Source: PALSA-693 sp963834725
GTDB lineage: Bacteria; Actinomycetota; Acidimicrobiia; Acidimicrobiales; Palsa-688
Assembly: GCA_963834725.1 (NCBI GenBank)
Contig: CAWICN010000001.1
Span: forward strand, 5,084,001 to 5,148,000
Reading direction: 5' to 3'
Length of the DNA: 64,000 bases
Shown: positions 44,418 to 53,058 of the stretch, in pieces
How the letters are laid out: each line of letters begins with the position of its first letter
Position numbering within the stretch: position 1 is the first letter of the stretch
Position numbers and translations under genes: made by a program
Notes under the pieces: generated by a model
What the model was told of the DNA's origin: nothing
Seen by the model: the letters and a program-made list of their open reading frames with translations, nothing else
The model's database searches: none

Positions 44418-45131
44418 GTGACCTTCAGCGCCAAGGATCTTCGAGAAGCTCTCAAAGGGCTCGAGCACCTTCGCTACGGGACCAATGACCTGGAGGAGGC
44501 GGTTGAGCTCATCGTCTCGACTACTCATGACCTGTTCTCCGTTGACGGAGCCGCTCTGATGCTCATGGACCGGGACCTCTCTCTGCGAAACGCCGCGGCA
44601 TCCGATCGTCGGATGGATCTCCTGGAATCACTACAGGTCGAGCACGGTGTTGGACCGTGCATTTTGGCGTATCAGGAGAAGACGCTCGTGAGCTCGGAAG
44701 ATCTCCTGGAAGATACGCGGTTTGGCGAGTTCTCGTCGGCGGCGGTAGAGGCGGGCCTGCGGGCGGTGCTGGCTAGCCCTATTCCTTATGCGACTGATGC
44801 GGTCGGCGTTGTCGCTGTCTTCTCCGGGAAGCCGCAGGCGTGGACGCCCGAAGGCGAGCTGGCGCTCATGTCATTCACCAACCTGGCGGCGCTGGCCATC
44901 GCGACCGCGATGCAGAGCGAAGAGCGCGGACAGCTCGCAGATCAGCTGAAACGCGCCCTCGATGCGCGGGTCCTGATCGAGCAGGCGAAGGGCGTGCTGG
45001 TGGCGCGGGACGGGGTGGATCCCCGACGGGCCTTCGAGGAGTTGCGGGCACAGGCGCGGCGGTCCCGAAGGAAGTTGGCCGATCTGGCGGCCGAGGTGGT
45101 TCGAGATGCGGGGAAGCGATCCTCCGGTTGA
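44418..45131 (+). CDS. GAF-ANTAR transcription antiterminator-type regulator
   Basis: 237 residues from GTG at 44418. The GAF domain spans about 25-165 (TTHDLFSVDGAALMLMDRDL, HGVGPCILAYQEKTLVSSED, AVLASPIPYATDAVGVVAVF). The ANTAR RNA-binding domain follows from about 172 (LKRALDARVLIEQAKGVLVA, RAFEELRAQARRSRRKLADL). ANTAR proteins act on paired hairpins in nascent RNA. Signal for the GAF domain is unknown. Confidence 0.9.
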   Translation: MTFSAKDLREALKGLEHLRYGTNDLEEAVELIVSTTHDLFSVDGAALMLMDRDLSLRNAAASDRRMDLLESLQVEHGVGPCILAYQEKTLVSSEDLLEDTRFGEFSSAAVEAGLRAVLASPIPYATDAVGVVAVFSGKPQAWTPEGELALMSFTNLAALAIATAMQSEERGQLADQLKRALDARVLIEQAKGVLVARDGVDPRRAFEELRAQARRSRRKLADLAAEVVRDAGKRSSG

Positions 45132-45152
45132 AGAAGAATGAAAAGATGCGTT

Positions 45153-45180
45153 TGACATTGGCGGCGCCATGGGTAATATA
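45153..45180 (+). promoter_or_regulatory. Strong sigma70-type promoter
   Basis: TTGACA (45153-45158), 16-base spacer, TAATAT (45175-45180). It points to the small hydrophobic protein at 45295 and probably drives the STAS gene as well. Confidence 0.7.
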
Positions 45181-45294
45181 AGCGTGCCGCCCTGACCCTG
45201 CGGTGTGAGTTTTGGCAGTCGGAGAGCTTCCGTCACGCCGTGCAGGTGTGCCCCCCTGGCTCCATGACCGCCCCGGACCTGCAGGGAGGCGCAC

Positions 45295-45450
45295 ATGTTG
45301 GCGCTCATCTTGGTCGCGCTGCTGGCTCTCATCCTCTTCGGCGTGGGGTTTACCGTCCATTTTCTCTGGTGGATCGCTGTCGTGGTGGCGGCCGTTTGGT
45401 TGATTGGGTTTCTGGTGGCTTCCGGCGGTCGGCGCTGGTACGGATGGTGA
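45295..45450 (+). CDS. Small hydrophobic protein (two TM helices)
   Basis: 51 residues, MLALILVALLALILFGVGFT, then VHFLWWIAVVVAAVWLIGFL and VASGGRRWYGW. Two helices and a basic-aromatic tail match the short actinobacterial hydrophobic proteins (DUF5670/lmo0937-like). GGGAGG precedes the ATG by 7 bases. The stop is 6 bases before the STAS gene, so the two form an operon. Stress induction is common in the family. Confidence 0.75.
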   Translation: MLALILVALLALILFGVGFTVHFLWWIAVVVAAVWLIGFLVASGGRRWYGW

Positions 45451-45456
45451 GCGAAT

Positions 45457-45750
45457 GTGTCTTTTTTTGGTATGGCCCCGCCCATCGTTGGTGTGATGTT
45501 GTCCGGAGAGCTCGATCTGGCCACCGCCCCGGAGCTCGAAACGCAATTGGCGGAGATCGACGGTGACATTCTCGTCGACTGCGCAGGTTTGACCTTCATC
45601 GATCTGTGCGGACTTCGCCCCCTCTTGTCGGCGCGTCGACGATGCGCCGACCGAGGCGCACGACTTGTTCTTGTCAACCCTCCGCCGTGCCTCAAACGCC
45701 TGCTGCTGGTCACCGGACTTGATGGGGTGTTCGAGGTCCAGGCCGGGTAG
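45457..45750 (+). CDS. STAS-domain anti-sigma-factor antagonist
   Basis: 97 residues: IVGVMLSGELDLATAPELET, GDILVDCAGLTFIDLCGLRP and RRCADRGARLVLVNPPPCLK. The usual Ser of (D)S(S/T)G is replaced here: FIDLCGL has Cys or Leu where the phospho-acceptor normally sits, so phosphorylation control may be lost. GTG at 45457 is the likely start; ATG at 45455 is out of frame. Presumed partner of an HATPase-type anti-sigma factor such as the one at 47430. Confidence 0.82.
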   Translation: MSFFGMAPPIVGVMLSGELDLATAPELETQLAEIDGDILVDCAGLTFIDLCGLRPLLSARRRCADRGARLVLVNPPPCLKRLLLVTGLDGVFEVQAG

Positions 45751-45839
45751 CAACGAGCCGCAGATATCGCGGCCCAGAGTGAGCATTTGTTACTGGTCCC
45801 CGGAGGCCATTCGCCCGTCGAGCTGAGAGGAAGAAGCAA

Positions 45840-46412
45840 GTGACGACCGCCGAGATTGTGATCGTCGTGGTTGTGGGTGGATTGGTGCTCATAGCCCTCG
45901 CATTTGTTATGGCCATGTTCAGCCGTCGCCGTGGTCGACGCCAGCTGACACAGCAGTTTGGTCCGGAGTACGACCGTAACCTCGCCGCGACTGGAGACCG
46001 GAAGGAAACCGATGCCCAACTGCGAGAACGCGTCAACCAGCGTGAGCGACTCTCACTTCGGTCGCTGAGCCGCATCGATCGTGACGCCTTCGCACAGGAG
46101 TGGCGACAGATCCAGGCCCGGTTCGTCGACAACCCACAAGAGTCCCTGGCCGGCGCGGACGGATTGCTCAACCGCGTTATGCAAGACAGCGGTTACCCCG
46201 TCGATGACTTCGATCAACAAGCGGATCTGATCTCCGTCGATCACCCCATACTTGTGGACAACTACCGGAGGGCGCACGCAGTTCGAAGCGCGAGCCAACA
46301 GGGGCCAGTGGACACAGAACGGCAACGGGCGGCATTTTTGGCTTACCGGTCGCTCTTTGCCGAACTCCTCGACCTGCCCGAGTCAGAGCCATCCGAACCC
46401 GGGACTCCCTGA
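45840..46412 (+). CDS. Single-TM protein of unknown function, paralogue A
   Basis: 190 residues from GTG at 45840. TM helix 6-28 (IVIVVVVGGLVLIALAFVMA), then a basic hinge RRRGRRQ and a soluble region. The conserved core is EWRQIQARFVDNPQESLAGA with ADGLLNRVMQDSGYPVDDFD and a final FLAYRSLFAELLDL. The same core, WxxIQxxFVDxPxxxxxxAxxLxxxVM, is in the next gene. I do not know the function. Confidence 0.7.
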   Translation: MTTAEIVIVVVVGGLVLIALAFVMAMFSRRRGRRQLTQQFGPEYDRNLAATGDRKETDAQLRERVNQRERLSLRSLSRIDRDAFAQEWRQIQARFVDNPQESLAGADGLLNRVMQDSGYPVDDFDQQADLISVDHPILVDNYRRAHAVRSASQQGPVDTERQRAAFLAYRSLFAELLDLPESEPSEPGTP

Positions 46413-46441
46413 AACCGAACGTCCTTGAAACCGAAAACAGA

Positions 46442-47203
46442 ATGCCAAAACGGAAAGGGCACAACCAGATGACCACCGACTCCTCTGGACAACAAGCGGA
46501 ATCCGCCCCGAGCCCCCTGCAGGATCAAGTGGACGAAGTACAGCCGTCGGGCCGAGAGACTGCTCAGACCGCTCGAGGCCGCTCCGGACAGTCTCGCAAC
46601 CCGGTCGATGCTCCGGGCGAGGGTATAGCTGAAAATGCGGCATCCGAAACGGCGCCTGCTCAGGACCAACAACAGGTGCCTCGCCAGGCGGCCGGCGCCG
46701 ACGAAGGAGACCCAATCGCCCCCGCCCGCTACGAGCAAGACACCGGCACACCCGGCGGCTACCAGCAAGCTCCAACTGCCCCTCGCGGCTACCAGCAAGA
46801 CGCCGGTACAGGCCGCGGTCCGGCATCCGCAGCCACACAGGAGCCGCCCGCGGTCACCCAGACGGCCCAGCCGGCGCCGGGGTTGCGTTCAGGTGCCGGT
46901 GACTTCGCGTCCGAAGGAGCACCGGGCGTCGATGGCGCCCAGCATTCCCTTATCGGTGACCCTTCGGACTACACGAGACGCTGGGAAGCAATCCAGGTAG
47001 GCTTCGTGGACAGTCCTCGCTCAGCTGTGCAGGAGGCCGAGACGCTCGTGTCCGACGTGATGCGAGAGGTGGCCAGCGTCTTTCAACAGGAACGGCAAGA
47101 GTTGGAGCAGCAGTGGTCCGGCGGGAATGAGGTATCCACCGATGACCTGCGGGTGGCCTTTCAGCGTTACCGGGACTTCTTCCAGCATCTCCTCCAGGTC
47201 TGA
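46442..47203 (+). CDS. Gln/Pro-rich protein of unknown function, paralogue B
   Basis: 253 residues. The first two thirds are low complexity and probably disordered, with repeats APARYEQDTGTPGGYQQAPT and APRGYQQDAGTGRG (GYQQ units). The C-terminal third is the shared core: RRWEAIQVGFVDSPRSAVQE, AETLVSDVMREVASVFQQER and VAFQRYRDFFQHLLQV. It lacks the TM helix of paralogue A, 29 bases upstream. A second ATG (MTTDSS, residue 10) is an alternative start. Tandem duplication followed by divergence is inferred. Confidence 0.7.
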   Translation: MPKRKGHNQMTTDSSGQQAESAPSPLQDQVDEVQPSGRETAQTARGRSGQSRNPVDAPGEGIAENAASETAPAQDQQQVPRQAAGADEGDPIAPARYEQDTGTPGGYQQAPTAPRGYQQDAGTGRGPASAATQEPPAVTQTAQPAPGLRSGAGDFASEGAPGVDGAQHSLIGDPSDYTRRWEAIQVGFVDSPRSAVQEAETLVSDVMREVASVFQQERQELEQQWSGGNEVSTDDLRVAFQRYRDFFQHLLQV

Positions 47204-47429
47204 TCATCGGGGACGCTTATGGCGTCCCGGAGCCGAGGGAGCTGTGAGAGCACGTCTCCTACTCGCTGGTCGACATCAGCCGCCGGTTGATGTACCTGGC
47301 CGGACCCAAACCTGCCTGAGGTCGCCCGACGATTCGGGCCAAGGCGGTTGGCCTGCCCGATTCTGGGAAGAAGGTAGGTAGTGGACGGGCCCGTCGACCG
47401 GGACCCGCTGAAAGGGAGAGTTCGGCTCG

Positions 47430-47864
47430 TTGTGCGGCGAGATACTGATCCTCCAGCCGGGAGTCGATGCGCCGCGGCTGGCGCGAACATCAGTACGGGA
47501 GTGGTTGGCGGCAAAGGGTCTGAACGAGTTCGAGGAACCGGCCCTGATGGTGGTGAGCGAACTGGTCTCGAATGCGGTGATCCACGCCCGCACGGTGCTG
47601 GAGCTATCGTTCGCCACCGGCGATGGAGGCTTTGAGGTCGGTGTCAGTGATCGCGATCCGCGCTGGCCCCGCCTGGTGCACCAGTCGAAGGGGGTCGCCC
47701 CTTCGGACGGGAACCTGACGGGTGGGGGTCGAGGTCTGGCCCTTGTGGATGCGCTGGCCGATGAATGGGGGGTAGCCCGTACAGCTGACGGCAAGCGGGT
47801 ATGGGCTCGCTGGTATGCCGGGCCCCGCCAGGACGAACCGAAGCCACCGTTGGCTTCAGCCTGA
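47430..47864 (+). CDS. HATPase_c_2 anti-sigma-factor-type kinase (RsbW-like)
   Basis: 144 residues, GTG start at 47430. The Bergerat ATP-binding fold is clear: N box ALMVVSELVSNAVIHARTV, G1 region FEVGVSDRDPRWPRL, G2 GNLTGGGRGLALVDALADEW, and the C-terminal GKRVWARWYA strand. Such proteins bind a sigma factor or phosphorylate a STAS partner. STAS genes at 42842 and 45457 are the likely partners. Confidence 0.88.
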   Translation: MCGEILILQPGVDAPRLARTSVREWLAAKGLNEFEEPALMVVSELVSNAVIHARTVLELSFATGDGGFEVGVSDRDPRWPRLVHQSKGVAPSDGNLTGGGRGLALVDALADEWGVARTADGKRVWARWYAGPRQDEPKPPLASA

Positions 47865-48101
47865 GAGGCAGCGGCCTCCTGTTTTCCGCTGACTGGCCCA
47901 AGCCCCGGCATGGGAATCCGGCCTTTCACGCTCCTGGTTTCGCCTCCGCCGAACGGGAAACACCAGCTCGGCCGAAGAATTTGCTGCCAAACCGAGGGAG
48001 CCGGAGCGACCAACCAGGCGGTGTGCCCACGTGCTTCTCGCGGCTTCAGGCAACGCGTCGTTGCGACACTGCGACGAGGATAAGGGGCGATCGCGCCGAC
48101 T

Positions 48102-48632
48102 TCAGAAGCGCCAACGCGTTGAACCCGGCGTCTCTTCGGAGGTACCGACGGCTGTCGCGGTTCGCGGCATGACTTCGTAGACGAACCATGGCGGCGGACC
48201 GAGCGTCGGCGCGTTGAACGGCGCGGTGATGCCGGTTCCCGAGTCGTCGGGATGGGTGGGCCATCCATGGTTCGCCCACAGCGCCGCGATGTCGGCCACG
48301 ATCTTCGGGTCGGTCACTCGCCGGACCTCGCCCGCGACCATCACGTCGAAACTTTTCGTGGCGACACTCATCGAGCAGCGTGGGTCGCGTGCAACGTTCT
48401 TCGCCTTGCGCGTGTGTTCGCCGGTTTGGAACCAGCATGAGCCTGCATGCCAGAGCGCGCCCACGCTCGTCACGTGCGGGCTTCCGTCAACGTTCAGGGT
48501 CGTCAACCAGAACGTCGGGCGGTTCGGGGATTGCGGATCGTCGTGTGTCAGAAGGTCGCCGAGCTGCGTCTCAACCTGGGACCACTCGATCGTGGGCAGC
48601 CCATCGGCCTCACCAAGGTTTGTTGCTTTCAT
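48102..48632 (-). CDS. Pyridoxamine-5'-phosphate-oxidase-family protein
   Basis: 176 residues: PTFWLTTLNVDGSPHVTSVG, ALWHAGSCWFQTGEHTRKAK and DPRCSMSVATKSFDVMVAGE show the split-barrel flavin-binding fold. A C-terminal part has PPWFVYEVMPRTATAVGTSE. The cofactor (FMN or F420) is not decided by the sequence. It runs against the neighbouring regulators and is intact. Confidence 0.82.
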   Translation of the reverse strand: MKATNLGEADGLPTIEWSQVETQLGDLLTHDDPQSPNRPTFWLTTLNVDGSPHVTSVGALWHAGSCWFQTGEHTRKAKNVARDPRCSMSVATKSFDVMVAGEVRRVTDPKIVADIAALWANHGWPTHPDDSGTGITAPFNAPTLGPPPWFVYEVMPRTATAVGTSEETPGSTRWRF

Positions 48633-49030
48633 GGTGCGTCCTTCCCGAAACTCATCGCGAGAACCACCGTAACGATAGAAGCGCCATATTTGCGATCTGG
48701 AGCACGCTCGGACCTGGGCAGACCCCCCTCAGGACAACACGCTTGGCCACCTGGTGCCATTTGATGCCAGCTCACCTGGTGGTCTGGCCGTCTCGGAGGG
48801 TGCCCTGCGTTCCGAGCCGGGGGCCGCCACAACGGGGTTCCTGAGGTCCGGAGGGTTGCGGTGCCGATCCCGGTTGGACCGGTGGGGCTCTGATGGCCGG
48901 GTTCCGGCCGGCCCTGCCGGGATCGTGTCGGGGCCTGGTGTTTCTGCGGTTGGCGTGACCGGTTGGAACCGTTAACCTTATCTACTGAGGGTGGTAAGCC
49001 ATTCTGCCGAGCGCCCAAAGGAGGGGTCCG
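48633..49030. other. Gap without recognisable genes
   Basis: About 400 bases between divergent genes. One 73-codon frame (48754-48975) is Gly-rich with no homology and I leave it out. Promoters for both neighbours must be here, but I see no standout box. Confidence 0.4.
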
Positions 49031-49633
49031 ATGCCGTGGAACCTGAGGGGCAGTTACGTCGAGACGTGCTCTTGCGAGTTGATGTGCCCCTGCAACCTGT
49101 CGTTTGACCACGGCGCGACGTACGACTTCTGCCGAGTCAGCCTCGTGTTCAACATCACGGAAGGTGACGTTGACGGCACTCCGATCGCCGGGCGCAGGGT
49201 CGTCATGATCGCCGACGCCCCGAAGGTGATGACCGAGGGCAATTGGCGGGTGGGTGTGTTCATTGACAATGACGCAACCGATGAACAGTTCGAGAAGCTC
49301 GTCCAGGTGTTCAGCGGGCAGCTCGGAGGTCCGATGGCCGCGTTGGCCCCGCTGGTGGGCGAGATGCTTGGCGCCGAGCGGGCGGAGATCGAGGTGGCCG
49401 ATGACGGGCTGCGCCATCGGGTCAAGGTCGCGGACAAGATCGACTTCGAGATCGAGGACATCGTGCCGTTCGGTGTCGACACCGGCGAGCCGGTCCGGTT
49501 CTCCGGGATGTTCCATCCTGTGGGCTCGAACCTGACCATGGCCGAGGCCAAGCGGTCGAAGATCAATGCCTTCGGCATCTCGTACGAGGGCAAGACCGGT
49601 CTATCCACCTCGGAGTTCTCCTGGGTCGCCTGA
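49031..49633 (+). CDS. DUF1326 family protein
   Basis: 200 residues: MPWNLRGSYVETCSCELMCP and CNLSFDHGATYDFCRVSLVF carry the conserved Cys cluster (ETCSC, CPC) that may bind metal. The middle includes GRRVVMIADAPKVMTEGNWR. The last part, FSGMFHPVGSNLTMAEAKRS with GLSTSEFSWVA, is typical. AAGGAGG precedes the ATG. It is followed by a DUF2182 gene 4 bases after its stop; these two families are regularly adjacent. The biochemical role is unknown. Confidence 0.9.
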   Translation: MPWNLRGSYVETCSCELMCPCNLSFDHGATYDFCRVSLVFNITEGDVDGTPIAGRRVVMIADAPKVMTEGNWRVGVFIDNDATDEQFEKLVQVFSGQLGGPMAALAPLVGEMLGAERAEIEVADDGLRHRVKVADKIDFEIEDIVPFGVDTGEPVRFSGMFHPVGSNLTMAEAKRSKINAFGISYEGKTGLSTSEFSWVA

Positions 49634-49636
49634 GCC

Positions 49637-50470
49637 ATGACCACGGTCGCTTCTAAGCAGGGGCCGGCGGTCCGGCCCGGCCTCGGCCCGGCGTGGGGCG
49701 CGATGCGGGCCCGGCTGGGGCTCGTGGTCGTGCTGTTCGCTTTGGCCGGGGTGGGCTGGTGGTGGACGGCGCACCAGATGCGGGGAATGGACGCCGGTCC
49801 CTGGAGCGCCCTGGGCGGTCTCGGCTGGTTCGTTGGAGTATGGGTCGTGATGATGGCCGCCATGATGCTGCCGTCGGTGGCCCCGACAGTTGCTCTGTAC
49901 TCACGGATGACCCGGAACCGTTCGACGGGGCTGGCGCTCCTCTTCGTCGGGGGCTATCTGGTCACCTGGGCGGCGGCCGGGCTGGCCGCCCTGGGCATCG
50001 GGGCGGCAGCGTCTGCCGTAGCCGGCACCAGCCTGGAGTGGAACCACGCCGGGCGGGTGCTCGCCGGCCTGACCCTGCTGGTAGCTGCCGGCTACCAGCT
50101 GTCACCGCTCAAGGACGTGTGCCTGGGCAAGTGTCGCAGCCCGCTGGGGATGCTGCTGGGGTCCTGGCGCGACGGGACGTGGGGCGCTCTGCGGATGGGC
50201 ACGAAGAACGGAGCCTGGTGCGTCGGCTGTTGCTGGGCCCTGATGGCGTCGCTCTTCGCTCTCGGAGTGATGAGCGTCGTGTGGATGGCGGTGGTCGCCG
50301 GTCTGATTGCGGTCGAAAAGACCGTCCCCTGGGGAAGACCCGCCACCTATGGCACGGCGATCGTGCTGGTCGCGCTCGGCGTCATGTTCTTGGCCGCCCC
50401 CGCGGCCATACCGGGCCTGACCATCCCGCACAATGGCGGGATGGCGCCCATGCCAGGAATGGGCCACTAG
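49637..50470 (+). CDS. DUF2182 family integral membrane protein
   Basis: 277 residues with about seven TM helices. Family blocks are visible: WVVMMAAMMLPSVAPTVALY, the internal YQLSPLKDVCLGKCRSPLGM with its Cys-x3-Cys, and a GAWCVGCCWALMASLFALGV with a further Cys cluster. The C-terminus is Met/His/Gly-rich (NGGMAPMPGMGH), suggesting metal binding (copper or similar) as a working guess. It pairs with the DUF1326 gene. Confidence 0.9.
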   Translation: MTTVASKQGPAVRPGLGPAWGAMRARLGLVVVLFALAGVGWWWTAHQMRGMDAGPWSALGGLGWFVGVWVVMMAAMMLPSVAPTVALYSRMTRNRSTGLALLFVGGYLVTWAAAGLAALGIGAAASAVAGTSLEWNHAGRVLAGLTLLVAAGYQLSPLKDVCLGKCRSPLGMLLGSWRDGTWGALRMGTKNGAWCVGCCWALMASLFALGVMSVVWMAVVAGLIAVEKTVPWGRPATYGTAIVLVALGVMFLAAPAAIPGLTIPHNGGMAPMPGMGH

Positions 50471-50585
50471 CCGAGATCCCCACACGGAAGTCAAGCCCTA
50501 ACCAAACGAAAGCCACAGCGGGGCTTCCGGCCTCGGGAGTCTGACCGAAACGCCGCCCAAGGTGCGTGCAGCTGGAGCCGGCCCA

Positions 50586-52307
50586 TCAATGCCCGCTCAC
50601 GGAGCGTGGATCCCGGCTCCAACTCATGGTGCCCAGATTCAGCTCGCATAGCCCGGATAGCAATCGATGGGCCCGGGCCCACGCATGGACCCGAGCCTGA
50701 TAGTCCGGGCTGAACAGATCATCCAGTAGCCACCCCTTCGGTGAATATCCTGTGTAACCGTTAAGGGTTGGCAATGAGACAGCCTGGGAAATGAGCATCG
50801 CGTCAATCTGATAGAAGGCAGAGGGGCGGCTGGAGCGGCCACTGTCGGTGACATAGAAGCTGGAGCAGGAAGATGGTGGTGGTGGTACGGAGCGCAGCAT
50901 CAGCACTTGCGCCCCTTCGTCGATCTTCGAAACGTGAGTAGTGTTTATCTGCTCGACCGCCGCCAGCACCAGAATGGCTACGGCCATGATACGGACCGCG
51001 GAGACCCGAGGGCGATTCTGGATCGCAGCGGCCACCTCAGAGGCGGCCGCAACGATTGCCGTCACCGCCAGCGCGGCAGTGACTACCTCTAGCCGATCGA
51101 TAGCCCGCATCGCGCTGGCACCGGGCAAGTGCCATATGACCGCCCACGGCGTGAAGAAGCGGCTCCTGAAAGGAAGAAGGGACATCAGGACTGCGGTAGA
51201 GGACAAGAGAACAGCAGCCTGAGCGGCGGCAAGCCGCCTCTGACTATGGCGAAGAAGCCGCCAGCCACAGAGAATTCCCCCCAGTACAGCGAGCACGTCA
51301 ACCAGGGGTGTGGTCGCGTAGGTAAGTTCCGGGGCGGCGACGTTGACACCGGGCACATGGGCCACGAGATCGCTCCACACGTTGCCCCGCCCTACATTCA
51401 GGACATCGCCAACAGGACCGGCGGTCAGTACCACCGCAGCATAGGTGAGTCCTGTCGTACGGCGAACTGGCAGGTAGGTGAGCAGGAATGGTACGATTCC
51501 GAGCGCGAACGCTACGACTCCCGCAGCTAAAGGCCGCGCCGCAAACCGCAGAGCTCTGATACTTCTCCGAACCGATCCTCGGGAACCTAAGAGCCAAATC
51601 AGGACCAAGAAAACGCCCGCGAGCGACGAAAACCATGCCACGTAGTAGGTCGAAAAAAAGAAGAGAGCCCACAAGAGTCCGCAGGATGCTCCGAGGGCCA
51701 AGGAGACGGCCTTTCGGGTTGGCGCCAACCTCCAGGCCTGGAGGCCACACAGAAGGACAAGAGGGACCAGGTAAATTCCGTTGAGCTGGAATCGACCCGC
51801 GTGGAGGTACTGGTCATTGGGAAAGACGAAGATGAGTCCGCCGATGCACGAGACGAGCAGAGGAGCACGAAACGCAAGACGCATCAGGTAGACGAACCCG
51901 ACGAATCCGACCAGACTGAAGAGTATGATCGTCCATTGCAACGAGGTGAATGGGCTAAAACCTACCAACCGGAGCGGTGCATACAGCATTTGGTAGATAA
52001 AGTAGGTATCGCTCCACCCGAGCACACCTTTGGTCGGATAGAAAAATGCTGGGCTTCGCCATGAAGCCTGTCCATGCAGCACACGGAACCAGTGTTCACA
52101 CAGATAGGCCATCAGCCGGGTGTCGCCGTCGTTTCCCATCAGTGAGTGCAACCCGCTCAGCCACTGCTCCCGGAAATACAGTGTCGCTCCGGCCACCCAG
52201 GCAACGAAGATCCAGGCCAGTTTCGTTAACGGTAGTTTGCTGGCCTTTCCAGGCAACCGGGGGGCGGCCGACTCGCCACTGGCTTCGACGAGCGGTACCG
52301 AGCTCAC
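50586..52307 (-). CDS. Large polytopic membrane protein (glycosyltransferase-like)
   Basis: 573 residues with about eleven TM helices. The N-terminal extracytoplasmic segment has NDGDTRLMAYLCEHWFRVLH and FFYPTKGVLGWSDTYFIYQM, resembling GT-C-type membrane glycosyltransferases or YfhO-like proteins; a DxD/ND-type acidic motif is in the first loop. The C-terminal soluble part (SFYVTDSGRSSRP, YQIDAMLISQAVSLPTLNGY) faces outside. Start GTG at 52307. The donor and acceptor are unknown. It has lower GC local segments than its neighbours but looks intact. Confidence 0.7.
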   Translation of the reverse strand: MSSVPLVEASGESAAPRLPGKASKLPLTKLAWIFVAWVAGATLYFREQWLSGLHSLMGNDGDTRLMAYLCEHWFRVLHGQASWRSPAFFYPTKGVLGWSDTYFIYQMLYAPLRLVGFSPFTSLQWTIILFSLVGFVGFVYLMRLAFRAPLLVSCIGGLIFVFPNDQYLHAGRFQLNGIYLVPLVLLCGLQAWRLAPTRKAVSLALGASCGLLWALFFFSTYYVAWFSSLAGVFLVLIWLLGSRGSVRRSIRALRFAARPLAAGVVAFALGIVPFLLTYLPVRRTTGLTYAAVVLTAGPVGDVLNVGRGNVWSDLVAHVPGVNVAAPELTYATTPLVDVLAVLGGILCGWRLLRHSQRRLAAAQAAVLLSSTAVLMSLLPFRSRFFTPWAVIWHLPGASAMRAIDRLEVVTAALAVTAIVAAASEVAAAIQNRPRVSAVRIMAVAILVLAAVEQINTTHVSKIDEGAQVLMLRSVPPPPSSCSSFYVTDSGRSSRPSAFYQIDAMLISQAVSLPTLNGYTGYSPKGWLLDDLFSPDYQARVHAWARAHRLLSGLCELNLGTMSWSRDPRSVSGH

Positions 52308-52390
52308 TCTTGCGGGGTCAGAACGAGTAGAGGTGACCGGCCAAGGTTACTGGATTCACCGGAACCGCTACGGCGGAGGACGGTCTTTCA

Positions 52391-53041
52391 CTAGCCGGGT
52401 GGATCGCCGGTCGTGGTTTCCTGGCCCTCCTGGTCGGCTTGGCCAGGCCGGGCCGTCCGACGGGAGATCGGGTCGAGGGCGTAGTAGACCGCGAGCGCGC
52501 CTTGGACGGCCAGGAAGGCGTAGGCGTTGAGGAACGCCACGCCGACTGAGAGCGTGTACACGAGTATGCCGACTGTGAAGAGCAGCGTCGCCGTCGCTCG
52601 TTCCTCCTCGGGGAAGTCAGCGCGCAGCAGACGGCGACGTCGTGAGGCGTAGAGCCATAACCCGCCCCAGGTACAGGCGTTGGCGGCCATGACGACCCCA
52701 TATACGACGGCCGCGGTTCGAGTCCCTTGCCCCTTGGCCAAAGCCTGGCCGAGTACGCCGGTGGGATATGGCAGGAAGGCGATCGTCATGAGGAGCAGCA
52801 AGTTGATGTACAGCAGGCCCCGGTCGACATGCTCGAGGTGCATGAAGACGGAATGGTGGTTGATCCACATGATCCCGATGACGGCGAAGCTGACGATGTA
52901 GGCGGCAAGGGACGGCCACTGCGTGCCGAGGCTGTGGGCCAGGTCCCGGTAGCTGCGCGGTTGGGCGACGGTCAGGACCAGCAACGTGATCGCGATGGCG
53001 AATACTCCGTCGCTGAACGCCTCGACCCGGGTCTTGCTCAC
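52391..53041 (-). CDS. TMEM175-family (DUF1211) potassium-channel-like protein
   Basis: 216 residues. The signature RVEAFSDGVFAIAITLLVLT starts the protein, and INHHSVFMHLEHVDRGLLYI follows in TM3. Six TM helices are predicted by eye. Bacterial TMEM175 proteins form K+-selective leak channels with the FSDG motif lining the pore region. A ferritin-like gene ends 17 bases upstream on the same strand, so they may be cotranscribed. Confidence 0.88.
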   Translation of the reverse strand: MSKTRVEAFSDGVFAIAITLLVLTVAQPRSYRDLAHSLGTQWPSLAAYIVSFAVIGIMWINHHSVFMHLEHVDRGLLYINLLLLMTIAFLPYPTGVLGQALAKGQGTRTAAVVYGVVMAANACTWGGLWLYASRRRRLLRADFPEEERATATLLFTVGILVYTLSVGVAFLNAYAFLAVQGALAVYYALDPISRRTARPGQADQEGQETTTGDPPG

Positions 53042-53058
53042 CCTGTCTGATCCGCCGC

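Noticed and set aside
48754..48975. 73-codon Gly/Ser-rich frame
   Set aside because: No ribosome site, no homology; typical of chance frames in GC-rich DNA.
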